DNA from: Halomicrococcus gelatinilyticus
GTDB taxonomy: Archaea; Halobacteriota; Halobacteria; Halobacteriales; Haladaptataceae
Reading direction: 5' to 3'
DNA: 64,000 nucleotides
Assembly (NCBI GenBank): GCA_024227995.1
Contig: CP100465.1
Coordinates: 1,860,001 to 1,924,000 of the forward strand
The notes beneath the pieces were generated by a model. The model searched no databases. It saw only the letters and a program-made list of their open reading frames with translations, and was not told where the DNA came from. This document shows positions 8,305 through 17,161 of this stretch, one piece after another (position 1 is the first letter of the stretch; each line of letters starts with the position of its first letter). The translations under genes and the position numbers were made by a program.

Positions 8305-9138
8305 ATGAAAGGCTTAACTAATCACCAGCAGGCAGTCGAATTGCTCCAGAAACTCGGGCTCAAAGAGTACGAGGCAAAGTGTCTCGTTGCGTTGTCGCGG
8401 CTTCCGAAAGCGACCGCCAAGGAGATCAGCGAGACCTCCGACGTCCCCCGAACGCGCGTCTACGACGCGATCGGGGTGTTGGAAGCAAAGGGTCTCGTCG
8501 AAGTCCAGCATTCGAGCCCCCAGCAGTTCCGGTCCGTGCCGATCGAGGAAGCGGCGGAGACGCTTCGCGAGGAATACGCGACGCGGACGGAGACGCTCGT
8601 CGAAGCAGTCAACAACATCGAACCAGCACAGCCGGAGGGTGACGAAGAGGTTACGCACGAGGTCTGGGCGCTCTCGGGCACCACGTCGATCGCGACCCGA
8701 ACCGAACAGCTCATCGACGCTGCCGACGAGGAGGTCGTTCTCATCGTTAGTCGTGAGGAGGCTCTCACCGACGAGTTGTCCGACAAGCTGAAGGCAGCTA
8801 TCGAGAGGGACCTGAGGGTTCTCGTCGGTACGGTAACCGAGCAGCTCCGCGAGCAGGTGGCCGAGACGCTCCCGGAGGCAAAGGTCTTCGTCTCGGAGCT
8901 GGAGTGGCTGCACAGTTCATCACACGACCTCGACGACGACACCACGATCAGTCGGTTGCTGCTCGTCGACCAGAACACCATCCTGGTGAGTTCGATCCAC
9001 GAGACCGCGACTGGCGACGTCGAGACGGAACGCGCCGTGTTCGGACGCGGCTTCGAAAACGGGCTGGTGGTGATCGCACGGCGGCTGATGGCGACCGGGT
9101 TACACCCGGCGGTGGATCCGGAGATGCCGAACGAATAG
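8305..9138 (+). CDS. TrmB-family transcriptional regulator
   Basis: The 277-residue protein has the TrmB-type winged HTH at the N-terminus (LLQKLGLKEYEAKCLVALSRL, then KEISETSDVPRTRVYDAIGVLEAKGLVEV) and a coiled linker ending near residue 110. A C-terminal effector-binding region follows, with the TrmB-like VWALSGTTSIATRTEQLI and EEVVLIVSREEAL segments. TrmB proteins usually respond to sugars or act as global metabolic regulators; no target is identifiable here. The ATG at 8305 was chosen because it lies just before the HTH; a GTG at 8245 would add 20 unconserved residues. It is not in an operon. Confidence 0.85.
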   Translation: MKGLTNHQQAVELLQKLGLKEYEAKCLVALSRLPKATAKEISETSDVPRTRVYDAIGVLEAKGLVEVQHSSPQQFRSVPIEEAAETLREEYATRTETLVEAVNNIEPAQPEGDEEVTHEVWALSGTTSIATRTEQLIDAADEEVVLIVSREEALTDELSDKLKAAIERDLRVLVGTVTEQLREQVAETLPEAKVFVSELEWLHSSSHDLDDDTTISRLLLVDQNTILVSSIHETATGDVETERAVFGRGFENGLVVIARRLMATGLHPAVDPEMPNE

Positions 9139-9334
9139 CCCCGGTCGGCGTGGATCGCTTCGGGAGTACCAGTCCGCGTCGGAGCCGTCACTTTCACCGG
9201 CGGACGTGTCCGTTCAGAACGAGTTTCGGTGACTCAGCGGTTCCCCGTTCGTCCCCGTCCGTTCGGTCGTTGCCCACCGGGTGGACACGACGTCGTCGGT
9301 ATCCGTTTCAGATCAGTCGCTCGTCGTCAGTTTC

Positions 9335-9763
9335 CTCCTCACGTCCGTTCGTCGCAGAATCGAGCGGGCGCGACGGGATTGTGAACCACGTCGAGACGGT
9401 CCTGCTCGGTCGCTTGCGCTCCCTGCGCGGGCTGCGACTCGCCTCGTTCAAATCCCTCGCTTGCGGCGATTCGCTCCTCACGTTCGTTCGTCGCAGAATC
9501 GAACGGGCGCGACGGGATTGTGAACCACGCCCGAGAACCTGCGCTTGGCGCAGAACCTCGGTCCGGTTCAAATCCTTCGCTTGCGGCGATTCGCTCCTCA
9601 CGTCCGTTCGTCGCAGAATCGAGCGGGCGCGACGGGATTGTGAACCACGTCGAGACGGTCCTGCTCGGTCGCTTGCGCTCCCTGCGCGGGCTGCGACTCG
9701 CCTCGTTCAAATCCCTCGCTTGCGGCGATTCGCTCCTCACGTTCGTTCGTCGCAGAATCGAAC
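9335..9763. repeat. Array of three tRNA-Arg tail repeats
   Basis: Copies of the 3' end of tRNA-Arg (GGGCGCGACGGGATTGTGAACC on the + strand) begin at 9366, 9505 and 9625, and the real tRNA end begins at 9764, giving spacings of 139, 120 and 139 bases. The first and third units are practically identical; the second has a different central segment. Each unit also holds a hairpin with stem CGATTC/GAATCG around a conserved loop (GCTCCTCACG..CGTTCGTCGCA), and an inverted TTCAAATCC facing the copied T-loop. Nothing in the units looks protein coding. Confidence 0.93.
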
Positions 9764-9835
9764 GGGCGCGACGGGATTTGAACCCGCGGCATCTTGGTCC
9801 GGAACCAAGTGCTCTGTCCGCTGAGCTACGCGCCC
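9763..9835 (-). tRNA. tRNA-Arg (anticodon CCG)
   Basis: Read on the minus strand, the acceptor stem GGGCGCG pairs with CGCGCCC, and the anticodon stem CTTGG/CCAAG encloses TTCCGGA, giving anticodon CCG for CGG codons. The T-arm is CGGGTTCAAATCCCG and the discriminator is G. No intron and no encoded CCA are seen. A TTAAAC element about 29 nt upstream fits a haloarchaeal tRNA promoter. It is followed on its 3' side by the tail-repeat array. Confidence 0.97.
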
Positions 9836-10219
9836 TCGTGCACCGGTATGCGGTACCGCAGTTTAACGCTTGTGAAAACCCCGCTGTCGATCTCGGGTCA
9901 GTTGCCCGACGCGTCGGCGTCGTTCCGGCCGTGCGACCGCTCGACCGCCGCACGCTAGCGACGGACGCTGGCCCGACCCATCTCTCGCAAAGATTTATGT
10001 GTCTGTGCAATCAAATTATGGGTGAACCTCCGTTTTTACGGTGGTTCATGGGTGTGTATCGGGCTAGCATCCCGAAACCACTGCTTTCCGGCGAGCGGAC
10101 TCGTTCTGACGAATGTTCGTGCGCCCCAGACGGTCGAGTGACGACTCCGACTGCTGTGACGTTCGGACGCCGCGGCCGAACCCCCGACGAACGCGAGAGG
10201 GAACCGAGAAGAACCGCCC
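9836..10219. other. Intergenic region upstream of tRNA-Arg
   Basis: This holds the tRNA-Arg promoter near its start and an AT-rich patch at 9988-10020 (AAAGATTTATG and CAAATTATGG). I see no convincing gene in it. Confidence 0.5.
9861..9867 (-). promoter_or_regulatory. TATA-like box of tRNA-Arg
   Basis: On the minus strand GTTAAAC lies 26-32 nt before the first tRNA base, the spacing expected for an archaeal TATA element. Confidence 0.6.
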
Positions 10220-10744
10220 CTAGTCGTCCGACCGGCGTTCGTCGCGGATGACGCCGAGCACGTCCTGGCGGGCGATGATGCCGACGAGTCGACCCGCGCC
10301 GTCGTCCGCGGTGCCGGGTTCGACGACCGGCAGGCGGTTGATGTCGCGCTCGTCGTCGACGAGCAGGTCGAGGATGCGGTCGAGGTCGTCGTCCGGTTCG
10401 ACGGTCACCACGTCCGCGGTCATGACGGTCGAGACCGGCTTGCCGGCGTTCTTCGCGAGGTCGATGCTGGTGTCGAGTTCGTCCCACGAAAGGTCGATGG
10501 CGTACTCCAGACTCTCGAGGAACGGCGGGAAGCCGATGGGGATCCACAGCGTCCGGTCGCTGGGCTGGAACAGCTGGACGAGGTCGGTCTGGGTGACGAT
10601 GCCGACCAGCGTGCCGTCCTCCTCGACCACGGGGAAGCCGTTGAAGTCAACGCGAGCGAGGCGGGTCAGCGCCTCGCTGATGTCGTCGTCGGGGGTGACC
10701 GTCTCGACGTCCGTCGTCATCAGGTCGCGAGCCGTGATTGTCAT
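10220..10744 (-). CDS. CBS-domain pair protein
   Basis: The 174-residue protein consists almost entirely of two CBS motifs. The first runs from ARDLMTTDVETVTPDDDISEAL through FNGFPVVEEDGTLVGIVTQTDL, the second from VSTVMTADVVTVEPDDDLDRIL through INRLPVVEPG to LVGIIARQDVLGVI. Between them about 45 residues form a linker. Such stand-alone pairs bind adenine nucleotides and act as energy or redox sensors; no fused catalytic domain is present. It is monocistronic and divergent from phoU, with about 106 nt between the start codons. Confidence 0.92.
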   Translation of the reverse strand: MTITARDLMTTDVETVTPDDDISEALTRLARVDFNGFPVVEEDGTLVGIVTQTDLVQLFQPSDRTLWIPIGFPPFLESLEYAIDLSWDELDTSIDLAKNAGKPVSTVMTADVVTVEPDDDLDRILDLLVDDERDINRLPVVEPGTADDGAGRLVGIIARQDVLGVIRDERRSDD

Positions 10745-10850
10745 GGTCGGGGAGAGGCGAGCCCGCGTGTAAGCTTTTTCGCGTCCGACCTGTCGGCGAA
10801 CTCTCGTCGCTCCAAAAAGTTCATACCTGTGACTCCCGCAATGAGCGGGT

Positions 10851-11528
10851 ATGCCCGGAACGGAGTACGAGGAGAGTCTCCGCGATCTGCAGGACGACGT
10901 GCTCTACATGAGCGAACTCGTCATGGAGCGGATCCGCAAGGGACTGAACGCGCTCGAACGGAAGGACAGGCAACTCGCTCGGGAGATCATCGACGCCGAC
11001 GACGAGATCAACCAGCTCTATCTCGACATCGAGGGGGACTGCATCGACCTGCTGCGCCTGCACGAACCGATCGCGGGCGACTTCCGGCTCGTCGCCGCGT
11101 CGTACAAGATCATCACCGACCTCGAACGCATCGCCGACCTGGCGGTGAACCTCGGCGAGCACACCCTCGACGCCGACAAGGACGTCTTCCCGGAGGTCGA
11201 CGTCCAGGAGATCGGCGACCTGGCGCTGTCGATGATCGAGGACGCCATGACGGCCTACGACGAGGAGAGCATCGACGCCTGTTACGAGGTCGCCGAGCAG
11301 GACGACGAACTCGACGAACTCTGCGAACGTGCGAGCGCGCTCGTCGTCCGCGACCTCATCGAGACGGAGCTTGAGGCCAACTCCGACGAGGAGGTCGAAC
11401 AGCTCCTCCAGGACGTCTCGCGCCTCCTGCTGACGGTCCGGGACCTCGAACGCGTCGGCGACCACGCGGTCAACATCGCCGCCCGAACGCTGTACATGAT
11501 CGAGAACGACGACGAACTCATCTACTGA
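10851..11528 (+). CDS. phoU: PhoU-domain protein
   Basis: The 225-residue all-helical protein has two PhoU three-helix repeats with the typical metal-binding signatures DADDEINQLYLDIE, ITDLERIADLAVNLGEHT in the first and LLLTVRDLERVGDHAVNIAA in the second. PhoU proteins regulate phosphate uptake through the Pst transporter. No pst genes are present here, so it could be one of the stand-alone haloarchaeal PhoU-like proteins. A AAAAAGTTCAT stretch 35 nt before the ATG is the likely promoter. Confidence 0.92.
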   Translation: MPGTEYEESLRDLQDDVLYMSELVMERIRKGLNALERKDRQLAREIIDADDEINQLYLDIEGDCIDLLRLHEPIAGDFRLVAASYKIITDLERIADLAVNLGEHTLDADKDVFPEVDVQEIGDLALSMIEDAMTAYDEESIDACYEVAEQDDELDELCERASALVVRDLIETELEANSDEEVEQLLQDVSRLLLTVRDLERVGDHAVNIAARTLYMIENDDELIY

Positions 11529-11797
11529 CGGCGTCCGTCACGTCGGACCGCTCGACGCGGTAGCACGGCTCGACGTCGAGCCGGCGCGGGCGGGTCGACC
11601 GGTCCGCCCGGTCCCCTGCCCACTTCAAGCCGCCACTGTTACACCACTATCCCTTTGTAGGGCCAACACGTAGCAACTGGCATCGAACGCGGGCTGGGTC
11701 CAGGCGTATCGGGGGGCTGGAGTGCTGAAACTCCCGGTAACAAAGGACTTATGCCCCGTGAACCATCAGCCACGAACATCCCCGCAAGTGTAAAATC

Positions 11798-14020
11798 ATG
11801 AACGAAGTGCAACTCGAGGTGGCGAAGGCGTACCCGAACGACTCGGGTCGCGGTATCGCCCGTCTCGATCCGGACACGCTGCTCCACCTGAAGCTGAGTC
11901 CGGGAGACATCATCGAGATCGAAGGTGCCGACACCACGGCGGCGAAGGTCTGGCGCGCTGACCGCCAGGACTGGAACACCGACACCGTGCGTATCGACGG
12001 GTTCACGCGCCAGAACGCCGACGTCGGGATCGGCGAGCGCGTCGAGATCCGGAAGGCCGAGGCCGAGAAGGCAGACAAGCTGGTGCTCGCCCCGCCGGAG
12101 GAGGCGAGCGTCCAGTTCGGCAGCGACGCCGCCGGCATGGTGAAACGCCAGATCCTCAAGCGCCCGGTGGTCGAGCGCGACATCGTGCCGGTCATGTCGA
12201 GCACGAACCACCCGTTCATGCGCTCGCCGGGGCAGGCCATCCCGCTCATCGCGGTCGAGACGGAGCCGGACGGCGTCTGTCTCATCACGGAGGACACGGA
12301 CGTGGAACTGCGCGAGGAGCCCATCTCGGGCTTCGAGAAGACGGGCGGCGGCATCACCTACGAGGACATCGGCGGCCTGCAGAACGAGATCCAGCGCGTG
12401 CGGGAGATGGTCGAACTCCCGATGAAGCATCCCCAGATCTTCCAGAAGCTGGGCATCGAACCGCCGCAGGGCGTGCTCCTGCACGGCCCGCCGGGGACGG
12501 GCAAGACGCTGCTGGCGAAGGCGGTCGCCAACGAGACCAGCGCCAGTTTCTTCTCCATCGCCGGTCCGGAGATCATCTCGAAGTACTACGGCGAGTCCGA
12601 ACAGCAACTGCGGGAGATATTCGAGGACGCGGCCGAGGAAGCACCCTCCATCATCTTCATCGACGAACTCGACTCCATCGCGCCGAAGCGCGAGGACGTG
12701 ACCGGCGAGGTCGAACGGCGCGTCGTCGCCCAGCTGCTGACGATGATGGACGGCCTGGAGGCCCGCGGCCAGGTCATCGTCATCGCCGCGACCAACCGCG
12801 TCGACTCGGTCGACCCCGCGCTGCGCCGACCCGGCCGGTTCGACCGCGAGATCGAGATCGGCGTTCCCGACGAGTCGGGGCGCAAGGAGATACTCCAGAT
12901 TCACACGCGCGGGATGCCGCTCTCCGACGACGTCAACCTCGGCGGGCTGGCCAACGACACCCACGGCTTCGTTGGCGCCGACATCGAGAGCCTGACGAAG
13001 GAGGCCGCGATGAAGGCGCTCCGGCGCTACCTGCCGGAGATCGACCTCGACGAGGAGTCCATCCCGCCGTCGCTCATCGACCGGATGATCGTCAAGCGCG
13101 AGGACTTCCGCGGGGCGCTGAACGAGGTCGAACCCTCCGCGATGCGGGAGGTGCTGGTCGAACTCCCGAAGATATCGTGGGACGACGTCGGCGGCCTCGA
13201 GGAGGCCCAGGAGGACGTCAAGGAGAGCGTCGAGTGGCCGCTGTCCTCTCCCGAGAAGTTCGACCGGATGGGCATCGACCCGCCGAGCGGCGTGCTGCTC
13301 TACGGCCCGCCCGGGACGGGCAAGACGCTGATGGCGAAGGCGGTCGCCAACGAGACGAACGCCAACTTCATCAGCGTCCGCGGGCCCCAGCTGCTGTCGA
13401 AGTGGGTCGGCGAGAGCGAGAAGGCCATCCGCCAGACGTTCCGCAAGGCGCGCCAGGTCAGCCCGACCGTCATCTTCTTCGACGAGCTCGACAGCCTCGC
13501 GCCCTCGCGGAGCCAGGAGATGGGGAGCAACGTCAGCGAGCGCGTGGTCAACCAGCTGCTGACGGAGCTCGACGGGCTCGAGGAGGCCGGCGACGTGATG
13601 GTCATCGGCGCGACCAACCGTCCGGACATGATCGACCCGGCGCTCATCCGCTCGGGCCGGTTCGACCGACTCGTGATGATCGGCGAGCCGGACACGGACG
13701 GCCGCGAGCAGATCCTCAAGATCCACACCCGCGAGACGCCGCTGGCGGCCGACGTCAGCCTGCGCGAACTCGCGGAGATGACCGACGGCTACGTCGGGAG
13801 CGACCTCGAGTCCATCGCCCGCGAAGCGGCCATCGAGGCGCTGCGCGAGGACGACGACGCCGAGGAGGTCGAGATGCGGCACTTCCGCTCGGCGATGGAG
13901 AGCGTGCGCGCCACCATCACCGACGACCTGCTCGACTACTACGAGGAGATGGAACAGGAGTTCAAGGGCGGTTCGTCCGGGGCGCAGCGCCGGACGAGCG
14001 GTCGCATCGGTTTCCAGTAA
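11798..14020 (+). CDS. cdc48: Cdc48/VCP-type AAA+ ATPase
   Basis: The 740-residue protein has the full Cdc48 layout. A double-psi barrel plus N-subdomain covers residues 1 to about 180 ([20 protein letters not shown]). D1 AAA has Walker A GPPGTGKT at about 230-237 and Walker [13 protein letters not shown], and D2 has Walker A GPPGTGKT near 504 and [12 protein letters not shown], each followed by AATNR or GATNR. The archaeal homologue unfolds ubiquitin-like (SAMP)-tagged or proteasomal substrates and segregates complexes in the cytoplasm. It is preceded by 269 nt without a gene and followed by convergent genes, so it is monocistronic. Confidence 0.97.
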   Translation: MNEVQLEVAKAYPNDSGRGIARLDPDTLLHLKLSPGDIIEIEGADTTAAKVWRADRQDWNTDTVRIDGFTRQNADVGIGERVEIRKAEAEKADKLVLAPPEEASVQFGSDAAGMVKRQILKRPVVERDIVPVMSSTNHPFMRSPGQAIPLIAVETEPDGVCLITEDTDVELREEPISGFEKTGGGITYEDIGGLQNEIQRVREMVELPMKHPQIFQKLGIEPPQGVLLHGPPGTGKTLLAKAVANETSASFFSIAGPEIISKYYGESEQQLREIFEDAAEEAPSIIFIDELDSIAPKREDVTGEVERRVVAQLLTMMDGLEARGQVIVIAATNRVDSVDPALRRPGRFDREIEIGVPDESGRKEILQIHTRGMPLSDDVNLGGLANDTHGFVGADIESLTKEAAMKALRRYLPEIDLDEESIPPSLIDRMIVKREDFRGALNEVEPSAMREVLVELPKISWDDVGGLEEAQEDVKESVEWPLSSPEKFDRMGIDPPSGVLLYGPPGTGKTLMAKAVANETNANFISVRGPQLLSKWVGESEKAIRQTFRKARQVSPTVIFFDELDSLAPSRSQEMGSNVSERVVNQLLTELDGLEEAGDVMVIGATNRPDMIDPALIRSGRFDRLVMIGEPDTDGREQILKIHTRETPLAADVSLRELAEMTDGYVGSDLESIAREAAIEALREDDDAEEVEMRHFRSAMESVRATITDDLLDYYEEMEQEFKGGSSGAQRRTSGRIGFQ

Positions 14021-14044
14021 CCGACGCCTCTCTTTCCCGCGACG

Positions 14045-14458
14045 CTACGACTCCCCGTCTCGGATTTCAGCGCCGAGTTCCCGAGCGACGGCGACGAGGA
14101 ACCCGAGCCCGGCCTGGACGTCCGGGTCGCCCAGGGCACGGACGAGCCCCAGGGTGCCGACCGGCTCCGCCGACCCGTCGGTGACGTCGACCTCGCCGAC
14201 CGCGGACAGCACCGTCCGCAAGGCGGCGACCGTCTCCGGGTCGGCGGCGACGTCGGCGACCTCGCCGAGCGACGACCCGGTGTTCGCCAGCGAGACGACC
14301 ATGTCGTCGTCCAGCGCCGCCGTCGCCAGGTCGAGCGCCGCCAGCAGCTCGTTCACGAGGTCGAGCTGGTCGACGAACGTCGCGACCGCTTCGGGATTCT
14401 CTGCTATCGCTTCCTCGAGGACGTCGGACTCGTGTTCGTGTTCGTCGGTCTCGGACAT
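14045..14458 (-). CDS. DUF1641 protein, partner of the flavoprotein
   Basis: The 137-residue acidic helical protein matches DUF1641, with VNELLAALDLATAALDDDMVVSLANTG and the GTLGLVRALGDPDVQAGLGFLVAVARELG end characteristic of the family. Its start lies one nucleotide after the stop of the FAD oxidoreductase, so the two are translated from one transcript. DUF1641 genes recur beside sulfide:quinone-oxidoreductase-like flavoproteins and formate dehydrogenase genes, which suggests a scaffold or regulatory subunit. No catalytic residues are evident. Confidence 0.85.
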   Translation of the reverse strand: MSETDEHEHESDVLEEAIAENPEAVATFVDQLDLVNELLAALDLATAALDDDMVVSLANTGSSLGEVADVAADPETVAALRTVLSAVGEVDVTDGSAEPVGTLGLVRALGDPDVQAGLGFLVAVARELGAEIRDGES

Positions 14459-14459
14459 G

Positions 14460-15602
14460 TCAGAGGAGGCCGCGTGCGGTCAGCCAGTACGATTCGTTGT
14501 ACGCCAGCTTCGCCCAGTGGACGGTCCGCGACGGCTCGCGCAGCGTCGGCTGTTCGCCGTACTCGAAGGAGACGAACGTCGCCTCGTCCGTGCCCGTCTC
14601 GATGAAGCACATGGTCTTCCCCGAGTAGGTTGCCGTCGGCGTCTCGTCCCGGACGAGGCTGGCGATGCGGTCGGCGACGACGCCCGCCTCGTAATGGGCG
14701 GCGCTGCCAGCCTTGCTCGTCGGCAGGTCGGCGGTGTCGCCGAACGCGAACACGCCCTCGGCGCCCGGGTACTCGAGCGTGTGCTGGTCGACGTCGATCC
14801 AGCCGTCGTCGCCGAGTCCCGACCGGACGATGAGTTCGTCGCCCTGGTGGGGTGGGATGGTCACGAACAGGTCGTAGGGGAGTTCGGTGCCGTCCGTCCC
14901 CACGGCGACCTGCTCGTCGGGGTCGAGTTCCTGCAGTTCGAACGGGGTCTCCCGCTCGATACTGCGCTCGGCCATCCGCGGGGACGCCCAGTCGGCGATG
15001 GCGTCGAGCGAGTGGACCCGCTCGCTGGGGTAGGTGTAGACGAGTTCGACCTCGTCACGGCGGCCGCGCTCGCGGAACCACGCGTCGGCGATGAACGCGA
15101 ACTCCAGCGGCGCGACCGGGCACATGTGCGGCATCCCGACGACGCTGAGGACGAGTCGGCCGCCCTCGAACGAGGCGAGCGCGTCGCGCAACGACTCGGC
15201 CGCTTCGGGAGCGTAGTAGTGGTGGCCCCCTTCCGCCAGGCCCGGAACGTCCTCCGGTGCGACGTTCGCCCCGGTCGCGAGCGCCAGGTAGTCGTAGTCG
15301 AGCGTCGCGCCGTCCTCGCGCGTGAGACGCCGGTCGTCGACGTCGACGTCGGTGACGAGCGCCACGTGGAGCGTGACGCGCCGGTCGAGCAGTTCCCGGA
15401 TGGGGCGTCGCGCCTGGTCGGCCTCTCGCCGCCCGAACGCGACGTAGAGGAACAGTGGCTTGTACACGTGGTCCGGGCTGGCGGTGACGAGCGCCACCTC
15501 GACGTCGCCGGCGTCGATCTCGTCCGCCAGGTCGTCGGCGAGCTTGTTCGCGAGGACCGTCCCCCCGGTGCCGCCGCCGACGATGGCGATGCGCTCGGTC
15601 AT
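14460..15602 (-). CDS. FAD-dependent oxidoreductase, sulfide:quinone oxidoreductase-like
   Basis: The 380-residue protein has a Rossmann FAD motif (IAIVGGGTGGTVLANKLA), an ATG motif (YDYLALATGAN) and a C-terminal FAD contact (GVFAFGDTADLP). Two cysteines, in GMPHMCPVAP near residue 170 and KTMCFIE near 335, are in the positions used by sulfide:quinone oxidoreductases for polysulfide chemistry. The terminal YNESYWLTARGLL resembles their membrane-dipping tail. I infer sulfide or another thiol as electron donor and menaquinone as acceptor. It is first in a two-gene operon with DUF1641. Confidence 0.85.
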   Translation of the reverse strand: MTERIAIVGGGTGGTVLANKLADDLADEIDAGDVEVALVTASPDHVYKPLFLYVAFGRREADQARRPIRELLDRRVTLHVALVTDVDVDDRRLTREDGATLDYDYLALATGANVAPEDVPGLAEGGHHYYAPEAAESLRDALASFEGGRLVLSVVGMPHMCPVAPLEFAFIADAWFRERGRRDEVELVYTYPSERVHSLDAIADWASPRMAERSIERETPFELQELDPDEQVAVGTDGTELPYDLFVTIPPHQGDELIVRSGLGDDGWIDVDQHTLEYPGAEGVFAFGDTADLPTSKAGSAAHYEAGVVADRIASLVRDETPTATYSGKTMCFIETGTDEATFVSFEYGEQPTLREPSRTVHWAKLAYNESYWLTARGLL

Positions 15603-15873
15603 CCCGGTCCCCCTGCACGGCGGTCCGAGTCGTCGATGTCGGCAGTCGGTTCCGGGTCGTCGATCCTGGTAGTCAGTGGTCGCATGGTATCACGAAGTGG
15701 AAACCCTCCGCCACCCATACGACGCCACCGAGATTAACCGTACCTCTCGATTCGACCGCCGTCCGGCGTGAAAGCGACGCCCGGACAGATCATCGTACTT
15801 AAGCCTTCGGGACGTTCGCCGGGCGAGCGTTCCGGTCTCTATTTTTATACGGTCCGTTTTCGTAGGTTGCGAC

Positions 15874-16704
15874 ATGACAGTCGACAGGACCAGACGGCGA
15901 CTCCTCGCGCTGGGCGGGACCGCCGCCATCGCCAGCCTCTCGGGGTGTACCAACGCCACGCCGTTCGTCGGCAAGCGCCTCGAATCGACCGACAGCTACG
16001 ACGTCGCGTCGGACGACCAGGTCACCGTCGACACGAACGGCGACGTCACCGTCCGCCCCACCGACCGCGACCGGGTGCGGGTCAAGACGGTCAAGCAGTC
16101 GAGTTCGGTGTTCGCCGACGTCTCGAAGGTGACCGTGAACGTGAGCCGCGACGACGGGACGCTCCGCATCGCGACCCGGGGCGAGAGCGGCGGTTCCTGG
16201 CTCGAAGGGTCGACGACCGTCGACGTGACCGTCGACCTCCCCGCCGGCGTCGCCCTCGATACGGTCCGGACCGTGAACGGCGACGTCGACGTCCGGCGCG
16301 TGGCCGGCGACGCGACGCTCGAGACGGTGAACGGTGACGTGTCAGTGCGGTCGCTCGACGGCTTCTTCAGCGCCGAGACGACGAACGGCGACGTCGAGGC
16401 GCGGGACGTCGCTGGCGTCGAATCCGTGACGACGACGAACGGCGAGGTGGCGGTCGACGTGCCGGCCGTCCGCGACGCCGCGGCCGTCGAGACGACGAAC
16501 GGCGACATCGCGGTCGCGGTCTCGCCGGACTTGAACGCCGAACTCGCCGCCACGACCGATTTCGGCGACGTCGCGGTCCGCGGCCTGTCCCTCGACGACT
16601 CGATGCGGACCGAACACCTCGTCGAGGGGGAACTCGGCGACGGCGAGGGGCGACTCCGCATCGCCAGCACCAACGGCGACCTCTCCGTCTCGAAACTCGA
16701 CTGA
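15874..16704 (+). CDS. Lipoprotein with DUF4097-type beta-helix repeats
   Basis: The 276-residue product has a twin-arginine-like signal (RTRRRLLALGG) and a lipobox (SLSGC). After a short linker the protein consists of repeated strands with the core TxNGDV: TNGDVTVRPTDRDRVRV, VNGDVDVRR, VNGDVSVRSL, TNGDVEARD, TNGEVAVDV, TNGDIAVAV. This is the adhesin-like right-handed beta-helix of DUF4097. Export and lipid anchoring are inferred from the signal. The function is unknown; bacterial relatives are cell-envelope or anti-sigma-associated. It is divergent from the flavoprotein operon across a 271-nt region. Confidence 0.85.
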   Translation: MTVDRTRRRLLALGGTAAIASLSGCTNATPFVGKRLESTDSYDVASDDQVTVDTNGDVTVRPTDRDRVRVKTVKQSSSVFADVSKVTVNVSRDDGTLRIATRGESGGSWLEGSTTVDVTVDLPAGVALDTVRTVNGDVDVRRVAGDATLETVNGDVSVRSLDGFFSAETTNGDVEARDVAGVESVTTTNGEVAVDVPAVRDAAAVETTNGDIAVAVSPDLNAELAATTDFGDVAVRGLSLDDSMRTEHLVEGELGDGEGRLRIASTNGDLSVSKLD

Positions 16705-16925
16705 TTCTCGCGGACGCCGCTCGACCACGCTCCGCCCTGCGAGGCACACGGCTCTCACCTGTCGCCCGCGCAGTGGGTCCACCCGATCTGCCCGGTGAAC
16801 TCCGTCCCTCGTCGGACGCTGGAGCGACGCGTCTCGGCGTGACCGTCCCGGTCGCCGTCCCCGACCAGCGCGACGAGGTGACGCTGACGGGCATCGAAGT
16901 GGACGCGGAGCGCGAGCAGGCGTTG

Positions 16926-17117
16926 GCCGAAGTGGGGTGGAGGGCCGAAGTGGGGCGGAGGGCCGAAGCGGGGTGGAGAGCCGAAGCGGGGTGGAGAGCC
17001 GAAGCGGGGCGGAGGGCCGAAGCGGGGTGGAGAGCCGAAGCGGGGCGGAGGGCCGAAGCGGGGTGGAGAGCCGAAGCGGGGCGGAGGGCCGAAGCGGGGC
17101 GGAGGGCCGAAGCGGGA
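16926..17117. repeat. 18-bp minisatellite, 10 full copies and one partial
   Basis: Ten perfect-length copies of an 18-mer begin at 16926, 16944 and so on to 17088, with a truncated eleventh at 17106. The consensus is GCCGAAGCGGGGYGGAGR. Two variants alternate irregularly, one with GTGGAGA and the other with GCGGAGG. The unit is six codons, so one frame reads (AEAGWR)n, but nothing upstream or downstream makes it protein-like. The remaining sequence of the 16705-17161 gap shows no gene. Confidence 0.97.
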
Positions 17118-17161
17118 CGCCGACGCCTTGCCGACGCGGACCTGGGACCCGGACGCCCGGG

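Noticed and set aside
9281-10010. Arginine- and serine-rich frames across the tRNA-Arg array
   Set aside because: They read through the tail repeats and the tRNA itself, so they are artefacts of the array, although such frames are easily annotated as proteins.
11639-13882. Long open frame of 747 codons on the minus strand opposite cdc48
   Set aside because: It is a shadow of the cdc48 codon pattern in GC-rich DNA; its product is Val/Asp/Arg-rich without any domain, while the + strand codes for a complete AAA ATPase.
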